A stretch of 64,000 nucleotides of DNA from Faecalicatena contorta (GTDB lineage: Bacteria > Bacillota > Clostridia > Lachnospirales > Lachnospiraceae). The stretch covers positions 1 through 64,000 of the forward strand of contig NZ_JAFBIX010000015.1 of NCBI RefSeq assembly GCF_021531895.1, written 5' to 3'. The notes under the pieces were generated by a model. It did no database searches. It saw only the letters and a list, made by a program, of their open reading frames with translations, and had not been told where the DNA came from. Below are positions 9,582 to 17,911 of this stretch, piece after piece (position 1 is the first letter of the stretch; every line of letters starts with the position of its first letter). Position numbers and translations under genes: made by a program.

Positions 9582-10274
9582 ATGGATGCAGGATTAACAT
9601 TACGACCGATTGCATATATACATACAGAGTTTTCGTCTAAGTTTGGAATTCCCCGCCAGAGTGGACTGGCGGATACGAAAGCAGAGATTGTTTTTACGCC
9701 AGAGTATCGTAATCCAGATGCATGCAAAGGAATGGAAGGATATTCACATCTCTGGCTGTTGTGGGAATTTACCGAGGCAGTGCAAAAGGAATGGAGTCCG
9801 ACGGTAAGACCTCCAAGATTAGGTGGGAATCAGCGAGTAGGAGTGTTCGCTACGCGTTCTCCATTTCGGCCAAATCCTATCGGACTGTCTTGTGTTGAAT
9901 TAGAGAAAATAGAATTAAGGGAAGGGTTAGGAATTGTGTTACATGTAAAGGGAGCCGATCTTTTGGATGGGACTCCCATTTATGATATTAAGCCGTATCT
10001 TTCTTATGTAGACAGTTACCCAATGGCGAGAGGAGGATTCTCGGAGAAAGTAAGAGAGTATAGACTTGAAGTAGAGATTCCAGAACAATGGATTGCAATC
10101 GTTCCTGAGGAAAAACAAACGGTGTTGAAACAGATTCTCAGCCAGGATCCCAGACCGGCTTATCAAAAAGATCCTGAACGCGTATATGGAATGGAGTATG
10201 CGGGGATGGAGATTAAATTTCAAGTACGAGAGCAAGTATTGACTGTATGTGAGATAAAGAAACATTTTAAATAG
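9582..10274 (+). CDS. trmO: tRNA (N6-threonylcarbamoyladenosine37-N6)-methyltransferase TrmO
   Basis: A 230-residue TsaA/TrmO-family enzyme, an SAM-dependent methyltransferase with a beta-barrel fold that adds a methyl group to t6A at position 37 of some tRNAs. The diagnostic motifs are RPPRLGGNQRVGVFATRSPFRPNPIGLS and the later GTPIYDIKPYL. It has the C-terminal extension (about 150-230) usual in longer members. It starts 4 nt after nfo and is followed by a GNAT gene 26 nt downstream. Confidence 0.9.
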   Translation: MDAGLTLRPIAYIHTEFSSKFGIPRQSGLADTKAEIVFTPEYRNPDACKGMEGYSHLWLLWEFTEAVQKEWSPTVRPPRLGGNQRVGVFATRSPFRPNPIGLSCVELEKIELREGLGIVLHVKGADLLDGTPIYDIKPYLSYVDSYPMARGGFSEKVREYRLEVEIPEQWIAIVPEEKQTVLKQILSQDPRPAYQKDPERVYGMEYAGMEIKFQVREQVLTVCEIKKHFK

Positions 10275-10300
10275 ATATATATAAGATTAGGAGGGTGTGT

Positions 10301-10813
10301 ATGGATTTTATAGTAGCTTCTTATGAGCATATTGATAAGATGTGCGAGATTACAGAACAGGCAAAACGACAATTACGTGGTCTGGGGCTCGATCAATGGC
10401 AGAAGGGATATCCTTCCAGAGAAGTGTGGCTACAGGATGCGAAAGAGGGCTGTACATATCTCGCAGTGGAGGATGGAGAGATTGCGGGAGTATTTGCATT
10501 TCAGACGACTCCAGATCCATCTTATGCGCAGATTGACGGGAAGTGGTTGACAGACGGAGAATATGCATCTATGCATCGTGTTTGTGTGTCTGATGACTTT
10601 AAAGGTAAGGGTGTTGCCGGAAAGATGTTCCAGTATGGATTTGAGATGGCGAAGAAGGCCGGATTCCGGGCAGTAAGGATTGATACACATCCGGGAAATC
10701 TTCCGATGCAGAGAGCACTTACTAAGGCAGGATTCGTCCCGTGTGGTAATATCCGTTTAGTTGGCGGATGTGAAGATGGGGATCCAAGAATTGCTTTTGA
10801 GAAAATTCTGTAG
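10301..10813 (+). CDS. GNAT family N-acetyltransferase
   Basis: A 170-residue acetyltransferase with the acetyl-CoA loop region MHRVCVSDDFKGKGVAGKMF (the Q/R-x-x-G-x-G/A equivalent) and the following VRIDTHPGNLPMQRALTKAGF, the usual C-terminal half of the fold. Substrate unknown. The ATG at 10301 is used, 5 nt after AGGAGGG; the in-frame GTG at 10295 lies inside that ribosome site and is rejected. It ends 11 nt before the Rrf2 start and probably shares a transcript with it. Confidence 0.88.
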   Translation: MDFIVASYEHIDKMCEITEQAKRQLRGLGLDQWQKGYPSREVWLQDAKEGCTYLAVEDGEIAGVFAFQTTPDPSYAQIDGKWLTDGEYASMHRVCVSDDFKGKGVAGKMFQYGFEMAKKAGFRAVRIDTHPGNLPMQRALTKAGFVPCGNIRLVGGCEDGDPRIAFEKIL

Positions 10814-10824
10814 GAGGGATTTTG

Positions 10825-11238
10825 GTGAAGATTTCAACAAAAGGACGTTATGCGTTAAGAATTATGATTGATCTGGCCAGACATGATGAGGGAAGCTATA
10901 TTCGGTTAAAAGATATTGCAGAACGGCAGAATATCACATTGAAATACATGGAACAGATCATGCCGCTTCTGACAAAAGCCGGATATGTAAGAAGTTACCG
11001 AGGAAATAATGGTGGCTATATGTTGGCACGTAAACCGGAAGAATATACTGTGGGAGATATTTTACGTACAACAGAAGGAAGCATGGCACCAATTGCGTGT
11101 ATTGAAGATCGGCCAAACCGCTGCCCAAGATGTGAAGAATGTACAACATTGCCGTTTTGGGAAGGATTGTGGAAGGTTATCAATGAATATACAGATCGCT
11201 ATACATTGGCAGATCTAATGGAAGATAAAGATAAATAA
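10825..11238 (+). CDS. Rrf2 family regulator with a cysteine cluster (IscR-like)
   Basis: A 137-residue winged-helix regulator starting MKISTKGRYALRIM. The DNA-recognition region (LKYMEQIMPLLTKAGYVRSYRGNNGGYMLAR) is standard. Between residues about 91 and 106 are four cysteines (ACIEDRPNRC, PRCEEC), the placement used by IscR-type members to bind an Fe-S cluster; an Fe-S, redox or NO-sensing role is therefore likely but inferred. The GTG at 10825 is 7 nt from AGGAGG and is preferred over TTG at 10822. It lies just upstream of pdxS, whose promoter carries an inverted repeat that could be its operator. Confidence 0.87.
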   Translation: MKISTKGRYALRIMIDLARHDEGSYIRLKDIAERQNITLKYMEQIMPLLTKAGYVRSYRGNNGGYMLARKPEEYTVGDILRTTEGSMAPIACIEDRPNRCPRCEECTTLPFWEGLWKVINEYTDRYTLADLMEDKDK

Positions 11239-11314
11239 AAAGAAAATAATAAAGTGGCATGTACAAAAAAAGCAAAACTGGATATTTCAAAAACGCCAAT
11301 TGTAAGTATAATAC

Positions 11315-11342
11315 TCCTATATAACATATTAAATATATAGGA
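11315..11342. promoter_or_regulatory. Inverted repeat at the pdxS start region, candidate Rrf2 operator
   Basis: TCCTATATA and TATATAGGA form a perfect 9-bp inverted repeat with a 10-nt spacer, beginning 2 nt after a TATAAT box (11307-11312). A weak -35-like TTTCAA lies at 11285-11290. The position over the likely transcription start suits a repressor site. Confidence 0.5.
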
Positions 11343-11357
11343 AAGGTAGTATATCGA

Positions 11358-12233
11358 ATGAAGGAAAACAGATATGAATTAAATAAGCAGTTGGCACAGA
11401 TGTTAAAAGGCGGCGTTATTATGGATGTTACAACACCAGAGCAAGCCAAAATTGCAGAGGCAGCAGGTGCTTGTGCAGTAATGGCTTTGGAGAGAATTCC
11501 TGCGGATATCAGAGCAGCAGGTGGAGTATCTCGTATGAGTGATCCAAAGATGATTCGGGGAATTCAGGAAGCGGTGTCTATTCCAGTTATGGCGAAGTGC
11601 AGGATTGGTCATTTTGTAGAGGCTCAGATATTAGAGGCAATTGAGATTGATTATATCGATGAAAGTGAAGTCCTTTCTCCTGCAGATGATATTTATCACA
11701 TTGATAAGACAGAATTCAAGGTTCCATTTGTCTGTGGAGCGCGAGATCTGGGAGAGGCACTTCGCCGTATTGCAGAAGGAGCATCTATGATTCGCACGAA
11801 AGGAGAACCAGGTACCGGAGATGTTGTTCAGGCAGTCAGACATATGAGAGTTATGAATGCAGAGATTCGTCGGGTTGTGAATCTTCGTAAAGACGAATTG
11901 TTTGAAGCAGCAAAGCAATTACAGGTTCCAGTAGATTTGTTAGAATATGTGCATGAGCATGGAAAACTTCCAGTGGTTAATTTTGCAGCCGGCGGTGTAG
12001 CTACACCAGCAGATGCAGCGCTGATGATGCAGCTTGGAGCAGAAGGCGTGTTCGTAGGTTCCGGAATCTTCAAATCTGGAGATCCGGCAAAACGGGCCTC
12101 TGCAATTGTAAAAGCAGTGACTAATTATACAGATGCAAAATTAATCGCAGAATTGTCCACAGATTTGGGTGAAGCTATGGTCGGTATCAATGAGCAGGAA
12201 ATTGAACTTCTTATGGCAGAGCGAGGAAAATAA
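11358..12233 (+). CDS. pdxS: Pyridoxal 5'-phosphate synthase lyase subunit PdxS
   Basis: A 291-residue TIM-barrel enzyme that makes pyridoxal 5'-phosphate from ribose 5-phosphate, glyceraldehyde 3-phosphate and ammonia. Highly conserved family segments are seen: [39 protein letters not shown], the catalytic Lys in [35 protein letters not shown] and [21 protein letters not shown]. It forms a 12-mer that docks PdxT. The pdxT start codon follows the stop by 1 nt. A candidate operator precedes the gene. Confidence 0.97.
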   Translation: MKENRYELNKQLAQMLKGGVIMDVTTPEQAKIAEAAGACAVMALERIPADIRAAGGVSRMSDPKMIRGIQEAVSIPVMAKCRIGHFVEAQILEAIEIDYIDESEVLSPADDIYHIDKTEFKVPFVCGARDLGEALRRIAEGASMIRTKGEPGTGDVVQAVRHMRVMNAEIRRVVNLRKDELFEAAKQLQVPVDLLEYVHEHGKLPVVNFAAGGVATPADAALMMQLGAEGVFVGSGIFKSGDPAKRASAIVKAVTNYTDAKLIAELSTDLGEAMVGINEQEIELLMAERGK

Positions 12234-12234
12234 T

Positions 12235-12795
12235 ATGACAGTAGCAATCTTAGCCTTACAAGGTGCATTTGCGGAACATGGACAGATGTTGGATAAGCTT
12301 GGTGCAGATCATTTTGAGATACGACAGAAAAAAGATTTGGAGAAAGAGTTTGATGCACTGATATTACCGGGTGGAGAAAGTACCGTAATGGGGAAATTAC
12401 TTCATGACTTAGACTTATATGAATCAATCAGAGATAAGATATTGGAGGGGATGCCGGTATTCGGCACTTGTGCAGGATTAATCTTATTGGCCAAAGATAT
12501 AGAAGAGGAATCAACACATCTGGCAACTATGGATATCCGTGTGAAGCGGAATGCATATGGAAGACAGCTTGGAAGTTTCTATACGGGAGATGAGTTCCGG
12601 GGGATAGGAGAGATTCCAATGACATTTATCCGTGCACCATATATAGCAGAAGTTTTTGGCGAAGCAGAAGTTCTGGCTCGGGTAGGCGGAAAGATTGTAG
12701 CAGCAAGGCAGAACAACCAGTTAGTGACTGCCTTTCATCCAGAGCTGTCAGATGATCTTAAAGTACATCAATATTTTTTGAATATGATTTCTTAG
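12235..12795 (+). CDS. pdxT: Pyridoxal 5'-phosphate synthase glutaminase subunit PdxT
   Basis: A 186-residue class I glutamine amidotransferase that supplies ammonia to PdxS. The nucleophile Cys is in VFGTCAGLILLAK, the LPGGESTVMGKL loop is typical, and the catalytic His-Glu pair is in AFHPELSDD. The true start is the ATG at 12235 (MTVAILALQGAFAEH); an upstream in-frame ATG at 12169 lies inside pdxS and would add an unrelated N-terminus. It ends directly before a strong hairpin terminator, closing the pdxST unit. Confidence 0.96.
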   Translation: MTVAILALQGAFAEHGQMLDKLGADHFEIRQKKDLEKEFDALILPGGESTVMGKLLHDLDLYESIRDKILEGMPVFGTCAGLILLAKDIEEESTHLATMDIRVKRNAYGRQLGSFYTGDEFRGIGEIPMTFIRAPYIAEVFGEAEVLARVGGKIVAARQNNQLVTAFHPELSDDLKVHQYFLNMIS

Positions 12796-12798
12796 ATA

Positions 12799-12838
12799 AA
12801 AACCATCAGAGATATACAGATATCTCTGATGGTTTTCT
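12799..12838 (+). terminator. Terminator of pdxST
   Basis: A 17-bp perfect stem (AAAACCATCAGAGATAT with its complement) around a 4-nt loop, with TTTTCTTG at the 3' side. Confidence 0.8.
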
Positions 12839-12870
12839 TGTGCTTTTGAAAAAATAATTATAAAATATAG

Positions 12871-12899
12871 TTGACAAATATGAGAAGTAGGAATATAAT
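12871..12899 (+). promoter_or_regulatory. Consensus promoter of cysK
   Basis: TTGACA (12871-12876) and TATAAT (12894-12899) are spaced exactly 17 nt: a perfect sigma-A promoter that would need repression. Confidence 0.85.
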
Positions 12900-12903
12900 C
12901 CTA
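12888..12903. promoter_or_regulatory. Candidate CymR/Rrf2 operator over the cysK -10 box
   Basis: TAGGAATATAATCCTA is a palindrome with 14 of 16 symmetric positions and contains the -10 box. Further CCTATTAAA and AGTAGGAAAA half-site-like copies follow to 12928. Rrf2 proteins bind such dyads, and a CymR-like gene lies downstream of cysK. Confidence 0.6.
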
Positions 12904-12960
12904 TTAAACCTATTAAAAAAGTAGGAAAACGGAAAATAAAGAAAAGGAAGGAATAGAGAC

Positions 12961-13893
12961 ATGGCAAAGATTTATAAAGGAACATTAGGACTGATTGGAA
13001 ATACACCACTTGTAGAGGTGGCTAATATTGAGAAAGAATTAGGATTAGAAGCAACGGTTCTGGTGAAATTGGAATATTTCAATCCAGCAGGAAGCGTAAA
13101 AGACAGAATTGCCAAAGCAATGATTGAAGATGCAGAAGAAAAAGGAATATTAAAAGAAGGTTCTGTCATTATTGAACCAACATCAGGCAATACAGGAATT
13201 GGGCTTGCATCCATTGCAGCCGTAAAGGGATATCGTATTATATTGACGATGCCTGAGACCATGAGTGTTGAGAGAAAAAATATTTTGAAAGCATATGGAG
13301 CAGAGCTGGTGTTGACAGAAGGTGCAAAAGGAATGAAGGGAGCCATTGAAAAAGCAGAAGAACTTTCCAAAGAGATTCCAAATAGTTTTATCCCTGGACA
13401 GTTTGTTAATCCTGCAAATCCTGCAATTCATAGAAGTACAACGGGTCCGGAGATCTGGAAAGATACAGACGGAAAAGTAGACGCATTTATTGCCGGTGTA
13501 GGTACAGGAGGAACACTTACAGGTGTAGGTGAATATCTGAAGTCTCAGAATCCAGATGTAAAAGTGGTAGCAGTGGAACCGGCGGGATCTCCGGTATTGT
13601 CAGAAGGAAAAGGTGGTCCGCATAAGATTCAGGGAATTGGTGCGGGATTTGTTCCAGAGGTATTGAATACATCTGTTTATGATGAGATTATCAAGATTGA
13701 GAATGAAGATGCATTTGAGAAAGGAAAACTTCTTGCAAAATATGAAGGTGTTCTGGTGGGAATTTCTTCTGGAGCTGCGTTGTCAGCAGCAATTCAGCTG
13801 GCAAAACGCCCGGAATACAAAGGCAAGACGATTGTAGCATTATTGCCGGATACAGGCGACAGATATTATTCTACACCACTGTTTACAGAATAG
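12961..13893 (+). CDS. cysK: Cysteine synthase A (O-acetylserine sulfhydrylase)
   Basis: A 310-residue PLP enzyme that makes cysteine from O-acetylserine and sulfide. The Schiff-base Lys is in [11 protein letters not shown], the substrate loop is [12 protein letters not shown], the phosphate-binding loop is [12 protein letters not shown], and the C-terminal SSGAALSAA and [12 protein letters not shown] are characteristic. An AAGGAAGGAA ribosome site precedes the ATG. A perfect promoter with an overlapping palindrome lies upstream and the CymR-like gene lies 30 nt downstream. In Bacillus, CysK also acts as a sensor by binding CymR; this arrangement fits the same circuit. Confidence 0.96.
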   Translation: MAKIYKGTLGLIGNTPLVEVANIEKELGLEATVLVKLEYFNPAGSVKDRIAKAMIEDAEEKGILKEGSVIIEPTSGNTGIGLASIAAVKGYRIILTMPETMSVERKNILKAYGAELVLTEGAKGMKGAIEKAEELSKEIPNSFIPGQFVNPANPAIHRSTTGPEIWKDTDGKVDAFIAGVGTGGTLTGVGEYLKSQNPDVKVVAVEPAGSPVLSEGKGGPHKIQGIGAGFVPEVLNTSVYDEIIKIENEDAFEKGKLLAKYEGVLVGISSGAALSAAIQLAKRPEYKGKTIVALLPDTGDRYYSTPLFTE

Positions 13894-13923
13894 ATGAATT
13901 GAAAGATGTGTAGGTAGAAAAAT

Positions 13924-14370
13924 ATGAAATTTTCGAAAAAAAGCAGATACGGGCTTATAGCTTTGATAGATCTATCGGTGAATTCAAAAACAGATCATGT
14001 GGCGTTGAATAGTATTGCTGAGAGAAATGGGCTATCTTCACAATATTTGGAACAGATTTTTGCTGCACTTCGTAGAGCGGGTATTGTAAAAAGTGTAAAA
14101 GGTCCGCAGGGTGGTTATCTCCTGAGCCGGGAAGCCGGTAAAATTACGGTGTCCGAGATACTGGAAGCTTTAGAAGGGGATTATCGTTTCGAAAGTGAAT
14201 CAATATCAGAAGACAGTAAAAATGTTGGAATATCGATTACTATTCAGCGATTGGTCATTGATAAGGTAAATCAAGAGTTAGAGAATATACTTACAAATCT
14301 GACTCTGGCAGATCTTGAAAGAGAATATCAGGAGCATAATGCATACAGTCAGGATATGTATTATATATAA
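13924..14370 (+). CDS. Rrf2 family regulator, CymR-like
   Basis: A 148-residue winged-helix protein starting MKFSKKSRYGLIALIDL, with the recognition region LSSQYLEQIFAALRRAGIVKSVKGPQGGYLLSR. Unlike the Rrf2 protein at 10825 it has no cysteines in the sensor loop, so it is not an Fe-S type; this fits CymR, the cysteine-metabolism repressor that uses CysK as co-regulator. It is cotranscribed with cysK (30 nt apart) and ends in a terminator, so it probably represses its own operon through the palindrome at 12888. Confidence 0.85.
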   Translation: MKFSKKSRYGLIALIDLSVNSKTDHVALNSIAERNGLSSQYLEQIFAALRRAGIVKSVKGPQGGYLLSREAGKITVSEILEALEGDYRFESESISEDSKNVGISITIQRLVIDKVNQELENILTNLTLADLEREYQEHNAYSQDMYYI

Positions 14371-14400
14371 AAATGGGAAGCATATGCTTCCTATTTTTAT
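14368..14400 (+). terminator. Terminator of cysK-cymR
   Basis: GGAAGCATATGCTTCC palindrome extended by flanking A and T runs, starting at the stop codon of the regulator. Confidence 0.75.
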
Positions 14401-14496
14401 GTAAGTCGGATACTGGTGAAATTCTAGAGAATGGTATATAATAAGTTGGAAATGATGTTAATATCAAAGATAATTTCTAATTATTAGGAGGATATT

Positions 14497-16407
14497 ATGG
14501 CAATAGAAGAATATATCAAAGCATATAAAATGGGCAAGAAAGAGTATCAATCTCGAATGCTTCGTGGTCTGAAACCGACACTGGAGGTGCTGGATGACAT
14601 CCTTCCAGGTAAAGGTACATTATCTGAAGTGCCTTTGGGATTAGTTCAGATTCCGGTCGACCAGATCGTGGGAACGAAAACTTATGGAAGAAGTGAAGCT
14701 TTTGCGTCTAATTTTATGCCGATATTGAGAGAAAATACAGAATTTGCAATTAAATGGGCGCATCTTTGTACTGCTCACGAAAATGAAGGAATTCGTGAAC
14801 CAATTAAGGCTTATGAATATATGAATAAATTCTATGTAGAAGAAGGAAATAAGCGTGTCAGTGTCATGAAGTTCTTTGGTGTCGTGTCTACTCCGGCCAT
14901 CGTTACTCGTGTCGTACCAAAGCGTACAGAGGAAAAAGAAAACAAGATATATTATGAATATATGGATTTTTATGATAAGACAAAGATTAATTATATCTGG
15001 TTTTCTGAGGAAGGAAGATTTGCAAAATTATTAGAAGCGGTCGGCAAAAGTGAAGATGAAGAGTGGAATGACGAAGACCGGTTAGATTTTAATTCTGTAT
15101 ATTCCAGATTTAATGGAGAATATAGAGCAAGGGGTGGAGAAAAGCTTTCTATCACAGCAGGGGACGCATTCTTGTCATTTATTACATTATATGGATATGA
15201 AGCGTTAAAAGATAAGACAACAAGTGAGTTGAAGGCTTTAATCACGAAGAGCTGGGAAGAGTTCAAGTTGTTGGAAGAAGATAAGGAAGTTGATCTTAAG
15301 ATGGATCCAGGAAAGGAGAAAAAACCTATTTTAAGCCGTCTGCTTCCAATCAGTGCACCAAAATTGAAAGTAGCCTTTATCTATGAAAAGACAGCAACAT
15401 CTTCTGCGTGGACCTATGCACATGAATTAGGAAGAATGCATCTGGAACAAAAATTCCCGGAAGAGGTAAGTACAATCTATTATGATAATACAACATTGGA
15501 TAATATAGAGGAACGCATCGAAGATGCGATACAGCAGGGATGCAATATCGTGTTTACAACGACGCCTTCTTTTGTACCGGCAAGTGTAAAGGCTGCAATT
15601 GCACATCCAGATATTCGTATTTTAAGCTGTTCAGTAAATACTTCACATCGGTATATCAGAACTTACTATGCCAGGATGCATGAAGCAAAATTCCTGATGG
15701 GGGCTATAGCAGGAGCAATGGCGGAGAATAATAAGATCGCTTATATAGCAGATTATCCGATATATGGTGCAATAGCCAATATTAACGCATTTGCGCTGGG
15801 AGCGAAGATGATCAATCCAAGGGCAAAAGTATATCTGGAATGGTCAACGAAGAAAGAAGGCAATGTTATTGAAAATATCAGACAGTTACAGCCCATGTGT
15901 GTATCTGGAAAGGATATGGTAATACCGGAAGAAGCGTCTCGGTATTTTGGACTTTATCGACTGGATGGAGAAGTTCCTCACAATCTTGCAATGCCATTAT
16001 GGCATTGGGGTAAATTCTATGAGCAGTTGATTCAGACGATTATGGATGGGACCTGGAAGTATGATGATAATCCGTCAACGATGCAGGCAATCAACTACTG
16101 GTGGGGGATGTCTTCGGGAGTAGTAGATGTTATCTGTTCTCAGAACCTTCCGATAGGAACAAAGAGACTGGTAGATCTTCTGAAGAATACAATCTGTACA
16201 GGAGAATTTAATCCATTTTCAGGAGTTCTTTATTCTCAGGAAGGAGTGGTTCAGAACAATCCAAATAAGAGTCTGACACCAGAAGAGATTCTTACTATGG
16301 ATTGGCTGGCAGAGAATGTCGTTGGATCTATTCCAAAAGAAGAGGAGTTACAAGAGGCATCCAGACCTGTTATTTCACAGCAGGGAATCGATATAACGAA
16401 AGGTTAG
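14497..16407 (+). CDS. Cytoplasmic BMP-like binding protein with N-terminal ParB-like domain
   Basis: A 636-residue protein. Residues about 35-150 resemble a ParB/Srx-like fold: VQIPVDQIVGT, then EPIKAYEYMNKFYVEEGNKR with VSVMKFFGVVSTPAIVTRV. Residues about 285-600 match BMP/PnrA-type basic membrane lipoproteins that bind nucleosides (LKVAFIYEKTATSSAWTYAHELGR; IVFTTTPSF; FLMGAIAGAMA; NINAFALGAKMINPRAKVYLEW). There is no signal peptide or lipobox, so it should act in the cytoplasm, not as a transporter component; a nucleoside-sensing regulator or enzyme is possible. Followed 6 nt later by a metallophosphoesterase gene. Confidence 0.75.
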   Translation: MAIEEYIKAYKMGKKEYQSRMLRGLKPTLEVLDDILPGKGTLSEVPLGLVQIPVDQIVGTKTYGRSEAFASNFMPILRENTEFAIKWAHLCTAHENEGIREPIKAYEYMNKFYVEEGNKRVSVMKFFGVVSTPAIVTRVVPKRTEEKENKIYYEYMDFYDKTKINYIWFSEEGRFAKLLEAVGKSEDEEWNDEDRLDFNSVYSRFNGEYRARGGEKLSITAGDAFLSFITLYGYEALKDKTTSELKALITKSWEEFKLLEEDKEVDLKMDPGKEKKPILSRLLPISAPKLKVAFIYEKTATSSAWTYAHELGRMHLEQKFPEEVSTIYYDNTTLDNIEERIEDAIQQGCNIVFTTTPSFVPASVKAAIAHPDIRILSCSVNTSHRYIRTYYARMHEAKFLMGAIAGAMAENNKIAYIADYPIYGAIANINAFALGAKMINPRAKVYLEWSTKKEGNVIENIRQLQPMCVSGKDMVIPEEASRYFGLYRLDGEVPHNLAMPLWHWGKFYEQLIQTIMDGTWKYDDNPSTMQAINYWWGMSSGVVDVICSQNLPIGTKRLVDLLKNTICTGEFNPFSGVLYSQEGVVQNNPNKSLTPEEILTMDWLAENVVGSIPKEEELQEASRPVISQQGIDITKG

Positions 16408-16413
16408 AATATT

Positions 16414-17034
16414 ATGAGAATATTAGCACTTGCGGATGAAGAGGCTCCTGCCCTTTATGATCATTTTGATAAAAGCAGGCTAGAGGGAATCGATCTGATT
16501 ATTTCCTGTGGGGATTTGAATCCGAGGTATCTTTCATTTTTGGCTACATTCGCATCTGTACCGGTATTATATGTCCATGGAAATCATGATGAAAAATACA
16601 AACAGATTCCACCGGAAGGCTGTATATGTATAGAAGACCAGATCTATGTATATAAAGGAGTTCGCATCCTGGGCTTGGGAGGTTCCATGCGTTACCGTGA
16701 GGGAGAACATCAGTATACAGAATGGGGGATGCGGCACAGAGTCAGCAAATTATGGTTTCAGTTGCTGAGAAGGCGGGGATTTGATATTCTGGTCACCCAC
16801 GCTCCGGCTTATCAGCTGAATGATGGACGAGACCTGCCACATCAGGGATTTCAGGTATTTAATACATTGATGGAAAGGTTTCATCCGAAATATTTTATCC
16901 ATGGGCATGTACATATATCATATGGAAGAAGGCATAAGAGATATGATAAATATCAAGATACTCATGTGATCAATGCATATGAACGCTGCGTATTTGATTT
17001 TGAGGATGAACATCCAGAAGAACATATAAGATAA
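16414..17034 (+). CDS. Calcineurin-like metallophosphoesterase
   Basis: A 206-residue phosphoesterase. The dimetal site is visible as ISCGDLNPRYL, VHGNHDE, VTHAPAYQ and IHGHVHISYG; the first Asp-x-His motif is replaced by LALADEEAP, so one His ligand is absent at that position, as in some small class III members. The substrate is unknown (phosphodiester, nucleotide or phosphoprotein). It starts 6 nt after the BMP-like gene, so the two form an operon and may work on the same nucleotide-related ligand. Confidence 0.82.
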   Translation: MRILALADEEAPALYDHFDKSRLEGIDLIISCGDLNPRYLSFLATFASVPVLYVHGNHDEKYKQIPPEGCICIEDQIYVYKGVRILGLGGSMRYREGEHQYTEWGMRHRVSKLWFQLLRRRGFDILVTHAPAYQLNDGRDLPHQGFQVFNTLMERFHPKYFIHGHVHISYGRRHKRYDKYQDTHVINAYERCVFDFEDEHPEEHIR

Positions 17035-17047
17035 GATGTTTGGTGAG

Positions 17048-17083
17048 ATAAAGACCTTGGGAAAATTTTCCTGAGGTCTTTAT
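17048..17083. terminator. Bidirectional terminator between metallophosphoesterase and folate operons
   Basis: ATAAAGACCT pairs with AGGTCTTTAT; an inner GGGAAAATTTTCC palindrome strengthens the hairpin. The genes on either side converge. Confidence 0.7.
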
Positions 17084-17095
17084 TGGATGATGCAA

Positions 17096-17911
17096 TTATA
17101 ATGTTAGTGATTCCAGCATCTCATGAACAGTCTTGCCGGTACAAGGGTGATGTTTGTATGGTGCGATCTCATGAAGTGGCTTTAATACAAAGTCTCGTTT
17201 GTGCATTTCGACATGAGGGATGCATAAGTCCATAGTCTCATAGATGAGATCATCATAGAAAATAATATCCAGATCCAGTGTACGAGGACCCCAGTGAATG
17301 ATGCGTTCTCGCCCGGCAGCCTGCTCAATACGATGAAGTTCGCTTAACAGTTCCGCTGGAGGCAGAAGTGTACGAAGTTCAAGACAGGCATTCAGAAAGT
17401 CGTCTTGTTCGGTCATTCCGTAAGGCTCTGTTATCAGAAAAGAAGAGACTTTAGTTACTTCACAGTAAGGAGTCGTGTTTAAGGCAGTAATTGCATCGTT
17501 TAGATATTGCTCTTTATTCCCAAGATTAGAGCCGAGTGCAATATAGGCGGTATGCCATTGGCGCTCGATTTCAACAGATACGGTTTCCAGAGGAAGACCA
17601 ATCGGAGCCCAGGGCTTTTTGAGCTCTAATTGAATCTTTTCTAGACCGGCAGTGTGGAGTAATAATTCTTCTGCCAGAGCTTCGGCTGCACGCTCGAGTA
17701 GTTTATACGTATGTGTTTTTAGAAAATGATCGATGAACTGGCTTATTTCGCCATAATGGATAGAGTCGGTTAATTCGTCGGTTTTCCCGGCTTTTCGAGT
17801 GCTGGTGTACAGAATGGCTGAGACGATAAACTTCTGACCCAGTACATTTTCTTCTGGGAATACCCCGTGATTGGCGAAGATTTCCAGGTTTGATATCTTG
17901 ATTTTATCCAT
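17096..17911 (-). CDS. folBK: Bifunctional dihydroneopterin aldolase / HPPK
   Basis: A 271-residue fusion. Residues 1-120 are FolB (KISNLEIFANHGVFPEENVLGQKF; Lys in LKKPWAPIGLPLETVSVEI), which splits dihydroneopterin to 6-hydroxymethyl-dihydropterin. Residues 123-271 are FolK (YIALGSNLGNKEQYL; EPYGMTEQDDFLNACLEL; RWGP-like IHWGPRTLDLDIIFYDD; IPHVEMHKRDFVLKPL), which pyrophosphorylates it. It is the last gene of the operon and overlaps folP by 8 nt; a terminator follows. Confidence 0.95.
   Translation of the reverse strand: MDKIKISNLEIFANHGVFPEENVLGQKFIVSAILYTSTRKAGKTDELTDSIHYGEISQFIDHFLKTHTYKLLERAAEALAEELLLHTAGLEKIQLELKKPWAPIGLPLETVSVEIERQWHTAYIALGSNLGNKEQYLNDAITALNTTPYCEVTKVSSFLITEPYGMTEQDDFLNACLELRTLLPPAELLSELHRIEQAAGRERIIHWGPRTLDLDIIFYDDLIYETMDLCIPHVEMHKRDFVLKPLHEIAPYKHHPCTGKTVHEMLESLTL

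Noticed and set aside
12169-12234. Extended start for pdxT
   Set aside because: The added residues are pdxS read in another frame, and the family starts at MTVAILALQG.
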